From: an uncultured Bacteroidota bacterium
Lineage (GTDB): Bacteria > Bacteroidota > Bacteroidia > Flavobacteriales > Flavobacteriaceae
Direction: 5' to 3'
DNA: 46,841 nt
NCBI GenBank assembly: GCA_902536935.1
Contig: CACAZM010000014.1
Location: 1-46,841, forward strand
A program made the translations under genes and the position numbers. Positions 1 to 7,170 of this stretch are shown piece by piece (the first letter of the stretch is position 1; the number at the start of each line of letters is the position of its first letter). Below the pieces are notes generated by a model, which was not told where the DNA came from, did no database searches, and saw nothing but the letters and a program-made list of their open reading frames with translations.

Positions 1-1019
1 GGAAGCCAGGAACTCCTTGTCAGGAGGTGTTTTCGCTCGAAAGCGATCAAGTATTTGAAATTGGCCTAACTCCCAACCGCGCAGATGCCATGAGTCATAT
101 GGGCGTTGCTAGAGATTTAAAAGCAGGTTTGTTGCAACAGGGCATACAGGCCAAACTAATCACACCAAGTGTAAACGATTTTCACATCCACCAACCTCTC
201 AAACCCATTCGAGTAGATGTAATCGATTCTAAAGCAGCGCCTCGCTACTGTGGTGTTCGAATTTCGGGGGTCAGTGTAGGTCCCTCACCAGCCAATATCA
301 AAAACAAACTCAAGGCAATTGGGCTCAGTCCAATAAACAATGTTGTTGATGCGACAAATTACGTCCTACACGAAATCGGACAACCTTTGCATGCTTTTGA
401 TGCGAAAGAAATTACTTCCAATACCGTTACAGTAAAAACACTGACAAAAGGGACTTCATTTACAACTCTTGATGGTGTTGAACGAAAACTGCACGAGGAA
501 GACCTTATGATTTGTGATGGCGATAGGCCCATGTGTATCGCAGGTGTTTTAGGTGGGACGGAGTCAGGAATTACTGAGAAAACAATAGAAGTGTTTTTAG
601 AAAGTGCCTATTTTGACCCTGTCCGAATTCGAAAAACGGCCAAGCGTCATGGGCTGAGAACAGATGCCTCTTTTCGTTTTGAACGTGGAATTGATATCCA
701 ACTCTGTGATTATGCGCTCAAACGTGCAGCATTACTCATTATGGAAGTTGCAGGTGGTAAAGTCTGCTTTTGTTATGTATTAGCGACTGGATTTTTTCTT
801 TTTTACACGTACTTTAGTAGCTGTGGAAGATTACCTATCACAACTCAACGAAGCACAACAAGAGCCAACAACCCATGTGGACGGACCACTTATGGTCATT
901 GCAGGTGCTGGATCTGGAAAGACAAGAGTGTTGACCTATCGGATTGCGTATTTGATGCAACAAGGGATAGATGCGTTTTCCATACTGGCATTGACCTTTA
1001 CCAACAAAGCAGCTCGTGA
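1..1019 (+). CDS. pheT: Phenylalanine--tRNA ligase beta subunit, fragment (both ends incomplete)
   Basis: The first 762 bases encode about 253 residues of PheT, the beta chain of the alpha2-beta2 enzyme that charges tRNA-Phe. The reading frame enters from outside the window, so the N-terminal tRNA-binding domain is missing. Visible are the EIGLTPNRADAMSH motif, the B3/B4 (editing) domain with its NNVVDATNYVLHEIGQPLHAFD signature, and the RTDASFRFERGID block. Similarity stops at IMEVAGGKV near base 762. The B5, catalytic-like core and FDX-ACB domains, about 400 residues, are absent. The frame then runs on as unrelated residues to a stop at 1017-1019, overlapping pcrA in another frame; that tail is not PheT. 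A truncated PheT could not work as the only copy, so this is a broken gene or an assembly join. Confidence 0.85.
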   Translation, partial: KPGTPCQEVFSLESDQVFEIGLTPNRADAMSHMGVARDLKAGLLQQGIQAKLITPSVNDFHIHQPLKPIRVDVIDSKAAPRYCGVRISGVSVGPSPANIKNKLKAIGLSPINNVVDATNYVLHEIGQPLHAFDAKEITSNTVTVKTLTKGTSFTTLDGVERKLHEEDLMICDGDRPMCIAGVLGGTESGITEKTIEVFLESAYFDPVRIRKTAKRHGLRTDASFRFERGIDIQLCDYALKRAALLIMEVAGGKVCFCYVLATGFFLFYTYFSSCGRLPITTQRSTTRANNPCGRTTYGHCRCWIWKDKSVDLSDCVFDATRDRCVFHTGIDLYQQSSS

Positions 1020-3111
1020 AATGAAAACTCGAATTGCTGAGATTGTTGGAGAGAGTGAATCTAAAAATCTGTGGATGGGAACCTTTCATTCTGTTTATGC
1101 TCGAATCTTACGCGCAGAAGCAGATCGATTGGGCTATCCTTCTAGCTTTACGATTTACGACACCCAGGACTCGGAACGCCTTGTAAAGTCGATTATCAAG
1201 GAGATGAATCTGGATACAGATATCTACAAGCCAAAGCAAATTCGAAATCGTATTTCGTCTTTTAAAAACAGTCTAATTACAGTTCGTGCTTATCACAACA
1301 ATCCTGAATTGGTTGAAGCAGACAGAGAGGCTAGACGCTCGGCCATGGGAAATATCTATAAAAACTATGTCGAACGTTGCTTCAAAGCAGGTGCGATGGA
1401 TTTTGATGATTTATTGCTCAAAACCAATGAGCTTCTCAATCGTTTTCCTGATGTATTGGCAAAATATCAGGATCGCTTTCGGTATATTTTGGTCGATGAG
1501 TACCAAGACACCAACCACTCCCAATATCTGATTGTACGTACCTTGGCAGATAAATTTCAAAACCTATGCGTGGTAGGTGACGATGCACAGAGTATCTATG
1601 CGTTTCGTGGTGCCAACATTGAAAACATATTGAATTTTCATAAGGATTACCCTGACGCAAAAACATATCGACTTGAACAAAACTATCGCTCTACAGAGTG
1701 TATCGTTGAAGCAGCTAACAGTTTGATCAATCACAACCAAAATAAGCTCGATAAAACCGTGTGGACTACCAACGAAAAAGGTGAAAAGATTGTAATCCAT
1801 CGCAGTCCGTCAGATGGAGATGAGGGTCGATATGTGGCGCAATCCATTTTTGAGCAAGCAATGAATTTACAACTGCCTTATACTTCGTTTGCAATTCTGT
1901 ATCGAACCAACGCACAGTCTAGAGCGATGGAGGATGCGTTGCGAAAGCGAAATATTCCTTATAGAGTGTATGGCGGTCTTTCTTTTTATCAGCGAAAAGA
2001 AATCAAAGATATGCTCGCTTACCTTCGTTTAATTGTTAATCCGAAGGATGAAGAAAGCTTGCGGCGAGTAATAAATTACCCCGCTCGGGGTATTGGGCAG
2101 ACTACTATGAACAAACTTGTGGTTGCCGCACAAGAACACACTCTTTCATTGTTTGAAGTTGCTGATCAAGCTAATCATTTGCCGTTGCAAATTAATGCTG
2201 GCACAAAAACAAAACTGGTCAACTTTGCAACTTTGATTAAAAGCTTTCAGGTTGCGAATGGCAATCAAGATGCCTTTGAAACCGCAGATATGGTTGCCAA
2301 AAAAACAGGTTTGATACAAGAACTTAAAAAAGAAGGAACACCAGAAGCTGTCAACCGAGTTGAAAATATCGAGGAATTGCTAAATGGGGTTCGAGATTTT
2401 GTCGAAGGTCAGCGTGAAATTGTTGATGCCAAGGGATCATTGGTTGAATTCCTTGAAGATGTTGCTTTGGCGACAGACTTTGACAATGAGACAGCTGATG
2501 AAAATGCAGTGTCTTTAATGACTGTTCATTTGGCGAAAGGATTGGAGTTTCCGCATGTCTTTATTGTGGGAATGGAAGATGATCTGTTTCCCTCAGCTAT
2601 GAACATGAATTCTCGGGCTGAATTGGAAGAAGAGCGTCGATTATTTTATGTGGGGCTTACTCGGGCTGAAAAAAAAGCAACCCTGACTTACACCCAGTAT
2701 AGATATCGCTGGGGCAAACTCAATGATGCTGAACCGAGTCGATTTTTGACTGAGATTGACCCATCTTATGTGGATAACCGTGTTGTGGAGTCAAACTACG
2801 AATTCAAGCCTCTGGTTGACCCCTCCATCTTTGGGGATGATCAGCCGAATGTTCGCCTTAAAAAGCCACCAACAAAATCAATACCTAAACGTGTACCAAA
2901 AAATCTTAAGCCAGTTTCCACTTCATCTCAATCACCCGTCGTCGAACTAGGGGCCTTGGAAGTGGGGGCAAGGGTGAGTCACAATCGTTTTGGTGCAGGT
3001 ACAATTGTTTCCATAGAGGGAAATGGGGGAGATGCAAAAGCTCTGATTGATTTTGATGCAAATGGTCGAAAAAACTTGCTTTTACGATTCGCAAAACTCG
3101 ATATACTATAG
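823..3111 (+). CDS. pcrA: ATP-dependent DNA helicase, UvrD/PcrA family (SF1A)
   Basis: A 3'-5' superfamily 1 helicase used in nucleotide excision repair and replication restart. The 762 residues have the usual family length and all helicase motifs: Walker A AGAGSGKT (residues 27-34), Walker B DEYQDT (225-230), motif III GDDAQSIYAFRGA (252-264), motif IV LEQNYRST (about 284-291), motif V TVHLAKGLEF (about 567-576) and motif VI RRLFYVGLTRAE. The last 55 residues form a Tudor-like PcrA tail (VGARVSHNRFGAGTIVSIEG). The start is GTG at 823, where the conserved YLxQLNEAQ segment begins. The gene is intact although it lies directly after the broken pheT fragment. Its stop overlaps the next start by one base, so it is probably co-transcribed with the TsaC gene. 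Confidence 0.95.
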   Translation: MEDYLSQLNEAQQEPTTHVDGPLMVIAGAGSGKTRVLTYRIAYLMQQGIDAFSILALTFTNKAAREMKTRIAEIVGESESKNLWMGTFHSVYARILRAEADRLGYPSSFTIYDTQDSERLVKSIIKEMNLDTDIYKPKQIRNRISSFKNSLITVRAYHNNPELVEADREARRSAMGNIYKNYVERCFKAGAMDFDDLLLKTNELLNRFPDVLAKYQDRFRYILVDEYQDTNHSQYLIVRTLADKFQNLCVVGDDAQSIYAFRGANIENILNFHKDYPDAKTYRLEQNYRSTECIVEAANSLINHNQNKLDKTVWTTNEKGEKIVIHRSPSDGDEGRYVAQSIFEQAMNLQLPYTSFAILYRTNAQSRAMEDALRKRNIPYRVYGGLSFYQRKEIKDMLAYLRLIVNPKDEESLRRVINYPARGIGQTTMNKLVVAAQEHTLSLFEVADQANHLPLQINAGTKTKLVNFATLIKSFQVANGNQDAFETADMVAKKTGLIQELKKEGTPEAVNRVENIEELLNGVRDFVEGQREIVDAKGSLVEFLEDVALATDFDNETADENAVSLMTVHLAKGLEFPHVFIVGMEDDLFPSAMNMNSRAELEEERRLFYVGLTRAEKKATLTYTQYRYRWGKLNDAEPSRFLTEIDPSYVDNRVVESNYEFKPLVDPSIFGDDQPNVRLKKPPTKSIPKRVPKNLKPVSTSSQSPVVELGALEVGARVSHNRFGAGTIVSIEGNGGDAKALIDFDANGRKNLLLRFAKLDIL

Positions 3112-3716
3112 TGATTCGATTGTCATTTTTTGGGCATAATGAAAGAGTAATTCAAAAGGCGGTTGATGTTCTCTACTCTGGTGGTCTGATTATTTATCCG
3201 ACCGATACGGTATATGCCCTGGGTTGTGCAAGTCACCATGCAAAAGCCCTTGAGAAGCTGGCGAAAATCAAATATGCAAAAAAGACAAAACCTCCTGTGA
3301 GTTTGGTTTGCGCATCCATATCACAAGCTGCTGATTATACGGGACAAATGGACAATACAAACTATCGATTCCTTAAGATGTATTTCCCGGGTCCATATAC
3401 TTTTGTTTTACCTGTTATGCAAAAACTTCCAAAGGCCTTGGGGAAAAGGGACTCTATTGGGGTTCGGGTACCTAATCACAAAGGAATTTGTACTTTGATC
3501 GAAGCTTTAGGTCAGCCACTGGCATCTGCATCGCTACATCATGAGGACGAGGTGAGAGATTATACTACGGATCCAGATGAGATTCAACAAGAATGGGGTT
3601 CTGTTGTCGATTTGTTCGTCGAAGGTGGTTTTGGTGGAAATCATCCGTCAACTGTAGTGGATTTGTGTGTATCATCTCCCAAAATCGTTCGTCAGGGGAT
3701 TGGTGAGTTTTTATAG
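3111..3716 (+). CDS. tsaC: L-threonylcarbamoyladenylate synthase (TsaC/Sua5/YrdC family)
   Basis: Makes threonylcarbamoyl-AMP from threonine, bicarbonate and ATP, the first step of t6A modification at A37 of ANN-decoding tRNAs. The 201 residues match a single YrdC domain without the extra Sua5 C-terminal domain. Visible motifs are YPTDTVYALG (29-38), the basic KxxKKTKPP loop (about 53-61), FPGPYTFVLP, and SIGVRVPNH near residue 120. The start is GTG and shares one base with the pcrA stop (TAGTG), which indicates translational coupling. A strong hairpin terminator follows within about 10 bases of the stop. Confidence 0.9.
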   Translation: MIRLSFFGHNERVIQKAVDVLYSGGLIIYPTDTVYALGCASHHAKALEKLAKIKYAKKTKPPVSLVCASISQAADYTGQMDNTNYRFLKMYFPGPYTFVLPVMQKLPKALGKRDSIGVRVPNHKGICTLIEALGQPLASASLHHEDEVRDYTTDPDEIQQEWGSVVDLFVEGGFGGNHPSTVVDLCVSSPKIVRQGIGEFL

Positions 3717-3726
3717 AACAAGAAAA

Positions 3727-3752
3727 AAAACGCAACCCAAAGGTTGCGTTTT
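3727..3752. terminator. Bidirectional intrinsic terminator between tsaC and the OmpA-like gene
   Basis: A perfect inverted repeat, AAAACGCAACC against GGTTGCGTTTT with loop CAAA, is flanked by an A-run on the left and T-runs on the right. It lies between two converging genes (tsaC stop at 3716, OmpA-like stop at 3780), so it can end transcription from both sides. Confidence 0.85.
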
Positions 3753-3779
3753 GTAAAGATTCTTTTTTTAAGGTAGATA

Positions 3780-4637
3780 CTACTCTGTAGTAGCAGCCAT
3801 TGCTTCGTCAAGTAAACTGTAAAACTGGTCCAATTTTGGAAGTAATACAATGCGAATGCGTCTGTTGTTTGCACGTCCAGAAGCGGTTTCATTGTCATCG
3901 ATAGGCATATATGAGCTACGACCTGCAGCGATCATACGCTCAGGAGCAACGCCTAATTCTTTTTGAAGAACGCGAACGATTGAAGTAGCACGATTAACAC
4001 TCAAGTCCCAGTTGTCCTCAAATGAGTCATTACTGATTGGCCGATCATCTGTGTGTCCTTCAACCATAAACTCAAACTCGGGCTTATCGTTAATGATTTT
4101 AGCAACTTTCCCAAGAACTTCCTTCGCACGAGAAGTAATTTTATTGCTACCAGAGTTAAAGAGCATTTTGTCAGAGATTGAAATAAAAACAACTCCTTTC
4201 TCAACGTTGATTTCAATATCACTATCATTGATATCAACAAGAGAGCTTTTCAATGCAGTTACAAGTGCTAGGGTTACAGAGTCTCTACGAGTTACTGCAT
4301 CTTGCATTCTCCGAATGGTCAAATCTTTCTCTTTTAGTGACTCAAGCGAACGCTCGAGGTTGTCAGCACCCTTCTTAGTCAAAGTTGTTAGGTTACCCAT
4401 GTTGTTGATGAGATCCTGGTTGTTCTCAATAAGAAACTGGTTTTGCTTACGAAGCTCAGCAATAGAAGCATCTGTAGCAGCTTTTTCATCTAAACAAGCA
4501 TTGAGTTTAACAGTTGCAGAATTCAGTAATTCTTGAGTTTCTTTTTGTTGAGTTTCAAGAGCAGCATATTTCTTTTGGGGAACACAAGAAGTGAACAATA
4601 TAGGGAATGCTACAAGTAAAACGATTATTTTTTTCAT
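3780..4637 (-). CDS. OmpA-family lipoprotein, peptidoglycan-binding
   Basis: An outer-membrane lipoprotein predicted to anchor the outer membrane to peptidoglycan. The 285 residues begin with a lipoprotein signal (hydrophobic LLVAFPILF, then lipobox TSC with Cys near residue 18). A predicted coiled coil rich in Gln, Glu and Lys follows (about 24-115). The C-terminal OmpA domain (about 150-270) carries VEGHTDDRPI, NWDLSVNRATSIVRVL and GRANNRRI. I start at the ATG at 4637 because an upstream in-frame TTG (4661) lies on the promoter box and would spoil the signal peptide. There is no beta-barrel, so it is Pal/YiaD-like rather than a porin. Confidence 0.88.
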   Translation of the reverse strand: MKKIIVLLVAFPILFTSCVPQKKYAALETQQKETQELLNSATVKLNACLDEKAATDASIAELRKQNQFLIENNQDLINNMGNLTTLTKKGADNLERSLESLKEKDLTIRRMQDAVTRRDSVTLALVTALKSSLVDINDSDIEINVEKGVVFISISDKMLFNSGSNKITSRAKEVLGKVAKIINDKPEFEFMVEGHTDDRPISNDSFEDNWDLSVNRATSIVRVLQKELGVAPERMIAAGRSSYMPIDDNETASGRANNRRIRIVLLPKLDQFYSLLDEAMAATTE

Positions 4638-4658
4638 TACTATGATTTTAATTTTGTC

Positions 4659-4666
4659 CAAAGTTA
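4659..4666 (-). promoter_or_regulatory. Bacteroidota-type -7 promoter element for the OmpA-like lipoprotein gene
   Basis: On the minus strand the bases read TAACTTTG, a full match to the Bacteroidota -7 consensus TAnnTTTG, 21 bases upstream of the chosen ATG (4637). No TTTG is present at the ideal -33 position, so the upstream element is degenerate. Confidence 0.55.
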
Positions 4667-4717
4667 TTAAAAATAAGATTAATCTGTCTTTATTGTAACG
4701 CTTTTTTAAGGAGAAAA

Positions 4718-5692
4718 TTATTTCGGATTGGCTTTGGCAATTAAAAACTTAATAAAAACACTAGTTATACGAAAAGGCATGGCTGTTTTCTTTCGAGCAT
4801 AAAGAATTTTTGGAAATTCCTGAAAAAAGTGATTATGAGCCTTCATAATGGCCGAAACATGATCGAATTTGAAAGTTAGAAAGGAGAAGAGTCCCAAAAA
4901 GAAATCAAATCCCAATCGAAAGATGATTAAAAAAAGTAAGGGAAAAGCAGGAATGGTCTTGGTGTATGTCCGAAGGGAGTTAAGGATATTGTAGTATAGC
5001 TTCTTAGGCTGGTTGGTTGGCAACGTTGCCCCACCCAAGTGCGCAACCTTTGTATTTCCGTGGCACATTGTAATCCAACCAACTGCCTTTCCCCGTAAAC
5101 ACAAATCAATTTCTTCGAAGTGCATAAAAAACCTTTCATCAAAACCGCCTAACTGTGTAAAGGCAGTTTTTCGAACCCAAAAAGCCGCCCCGCTCGCCCA
5201 CGTTACTTTTTTTGTATCATCATATTGACCAAGGTCCTTTTCACAATAGTGTAGATAACGACCACGACAATACGGAAAGCCTAACAAGTCTAGGTGGCCA
5301 CCAGCAGCACCAGCGTATTCAAAAAAAGATACGTCTTTATCAGAAACAATTTTTGGTTGTGCAAAACCGACATGCTTATTGGTTTCAAAAAGTTGTCGAA
5401 TAGGGGTGACCCAATCTGTGCACACACGAACATCATTGTTGAGAAAGCAGTACAAATCTGCATCGATTTTGGAAACGGCCAAGTTGTACCCCTTCGCATA
5501 ACCATGATTTTTGGCAAGAGCTGAAATTTTAACTTGAGGAAAGTTATTTTTAACAAGTTCTAAAGAACCATCTGTTGATCCATTATCAACTACCCAAACT
5601 TCCGCATCCTCTTTGTACGTTACAACGCTGTCTAAATAAGACGATAGGAGATCTTTTCCGTTATAATTCAGTATGAGTATTGCAACCTTCAT
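4718..5692 (-). CDS. Glycosyltransferase family 2 (rhamnosyltransferase-like)
   Basis: A predicted GT-A fold glycosyltransferase for a cell-surface polysaccharide; donor and acceptor cannot be read from sequence. The 324 residues begin with KVAILILNYNG, followed by the nucleotide-binding VVDNGSTDGS (about 34-43), NHGYAKGYNLA, and FLNNDVRV, where Asp87 stands at the DXD-like metal site. The acceptor region has GGFDERFFMHFEEIDLCLR. A hydrophobic stretch near residues 255-285 suggests membrane association. The start is the ATG at 5692, one base after the stop of the upstream gene, so the two genes are coupled. Confidence 0.88.
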   Translation of the reverse strand: MKVAILILNYNGKDLLSSYLDSVVTYKEDAEVWVVDNGSTDGSLELVKNNFPQVKISALAKNHGYAKGYNLAVSKIDADLYCFLNNDVRVCTDWVTPIRQLFETNKHVGFAQPKIVSDKDVSFFEYAGAAGGHLDLLGFPYCRGRYLHYCEKDLGQYDDTKKVTWASGAAFWVRKTAFTQLGGFDERFFMHFEEIDLCLRGKAVGWITMCHGNTKVAHLGGATLPTNQPKKLYYNILNSLRTYTKTIPAFPLLFLIIFRLGFDFFLGLFSFLTFKFDHVSAIMKAHNHFFQEFPKILYARKKTAMPFRITSVFIKFLIAKANPK

Positions 5693-5693
5693 A

Positions 5694-6143
5694 TCAATTC
5701 GGACATAATATGGGTAAATCTTCGCAAAAATGATACTGCTGATTCTCATAATCAAAAGTACAATAATAGTGCTTCAAGCCGTTAGTTAACATCATATATT
5801 GTGCTTTAAAGTTCATGTTGTAGCGAACGATTTGATCAAAAGTTTTCTGCGAAATGGAAACATTTGGTGCCTTGCATTCTACCAAAACCTGCACACTTCC
5901 ATCTCCAGAAAACACGATTAAGTCAAATCTTTTTTTTAAACCAGCAAGTGTAAACTGCCTCTCAACGTTAACCCAAGATTTTGGCGCTTTCTTATCCTCT
6001 AACAAAAAGCGAACTACATGTTGCCGTACCCATTCCTCTGGAGTCAATATCACAAATTTTTTACGAATTGGATCAAAGATGTACCGCTTGTTTTCACTAA
6101 TTTTGGTTATCATTGGATATGACTGAAATGCGAGTTTTTGCAT
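5694..6143 (-). CDS. HSDR_N-domain protein (PD-(D/E)XK nuclease-like), solitary
   Basis: A 149-residue protein resembling only the N-terminal domain of type I restriction enzyme R subunits. The nuclease core is readable as RFDLIVF (Asp74) followed by VLVECKAP (Glu89, Lys91), the D...ExK triad of PD-(D/E)XK enzymes, then a Gln-containing helix (FDQIVRYN). No helicase domain, HsdM or HsdS gene is nearby, so this is not a restriction system. It lies between a glycosyltransferase and holA. Its biological role is unknown to me. The start is the ATG at 6143; its promoter must lie in the 22 bases shared with the divergent holA. Confidence 0.8.
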   Translation of the reverse strand: MQKLAFQSYPMITKISENKRYIFDPIRKKFVILTPEEWVRQHVVRFLLEDKKAPKSWVNVERQFTLAGLKKRFDLIVFSGDGSVQVLVECKAPNVSISQKTFDQIVRYNMNFKAQYMMLTNGLKHYYCTFDYENQQYHFCEDLPILCPN

Positions 6144-6165
6144 ATTGCAAAATTGAAAAAAAACA

Positions 6166-7170
6166 TTGAACTCACTACAAGACATTTTAAAAGACATTCA
6201 AGAAAGACGTTTTTCTCCTGTATATTTTTTAATGGGTGCAGAGACATACTTCATTGATCGCATAGAGAAAGAGTTGTATCAAAGTGTTGTTTCTGTAGAA
6301 GAACGTGCGTTCAATCAAACCGTACTGTACGGGAAAGATACCACAGTTGATCAAATTCTATATGCGGCCAAACGTTTTCCGATGATGGCAGAATATCAAC
6401 TTGTGATTGTTCGTGAGGCTCAAGAACTTTCCCGTGTCATTGATCAGTTAGAGAGTTATGTAAGTAATCCCCAACTATCTACAATTCTTGTTTTTTGTTA
6501 CAAGTACAAATCCATCGACAAGCGAAAAAAACTCTACAAAAATTTACAACAACATGCCGTTTTGTTTGAGAGCAAGCAACTTTATGAAAATCAGATTCCA
6601 GATTGGATTCAAGGATGGGTAAAGAATAAAAAAAGAACCATAAACCTAAAAGCATCGCACCTTCTGGTTGAGTGTTTGGGGACTCACTTAAGTGCAATCG
6701 AACAATCGCTTGAAAAACTCCTTCTTCTGGTAGGTCATGATCATGAAATTACCGAAAATCACATCGAAGATCACATTGGGTTTAGCAAGGATTTTAATAA
6801 TTTTGAACTGCGGAAGGCATTGGGAACTGGCAATTTTGCTCACGCACAACGAATCTGTCATTACTTTTCACTTAACCCTCGTCAACATCCGATCATCGTA
6901 ACGCTCTCAACTTTACATTTGTTTTTTATACAACTGCTGCAATACCATTGCTTGGAAAATCATAACCCCAATCATGTTTCTCGAGTGCTTGGGATTCGAC
7001 CTTTTGTTGTAAAAGAATATCAAGTTGCAGCAAAACGATATCCCATGAAGTCCATTTCCTTTATACTCTCTAAAATACGAATTGCAGATTTGAAGTGTAA
7101 AGGCCTTGGGGTCGGCTCAATATCTGAAAAAGCTGTTCTAAGAGAATTGATTAACGATATTGGTAGTTAG
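6166..7170 (+). CDS. holA: DNA polymerase III subunit delta
   Basis: The clamp-loader subunit that opens the sliding clamp. The 334 residues match HolA length. Visible are the N-terminal SPVYFLMGAETYFIDRIEKEL segment, RFPMMAEYQLVIVREAQ near residue 70, the DWIQGWVKNK linker, and the C-terminal helical region ending GVGSISEKAVLRELIND. The start is TTG at 6166; an in-frame stop lies just upstream at 6154 and no ATG occurs before residue 24. The stop overlaps the end of the convergent E1 gene by 4 bases. Confidence 0.88.
   Translation: MNSLQDILKDIQERRFSPVYFLMGAETYFIDRIEKELYQSVVSVEERAFNQTVLYGKDTTVDQILYAAKRFPMMAEYQLVIVREAQELSRVIDQLESYVSNPQLSTILVFCYKYKSIDKRKKLYKNLQQHAVLFESKQLYENQIPDWIQGWVKNKKRTINLKASHLLVECLGTHLSAIEQSLEKLLLLVGHDHEITENHIEDHIGFSKDFNNFELRKALGTGNFAHAQRICHYFSLNPRQHPIIVTLSTLHLFFIQLLQYHCLENHNPNHVSRVLGIRPFVVKEYQVAAKRYPMKSISFILSKIRIADLKCKGLGVGSISEKAVLRELINDIGS

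Noticed and set aside
769-817. Promoter for pcrA made of TTTG (769-772) and TACTTTAG (810-817)
   Set aside because: The spacing is about 37 bases instead of 19 and the -7 box has a mismatch, so it is not convincing.
4012-4536. A 174-codon open frame on the plus strand
   Set aside because: It lies entirely antisense to the OmpA-like gene and its Ser/Leu-rich product has no recognisable features; it is a shadow of the real gene.
5694-6143. Type I restriction-modification system
   Set aside because: Only the HSDR_N-like domain is present; there is no helicase motor, methyltransferase or specificity subunit in the window.
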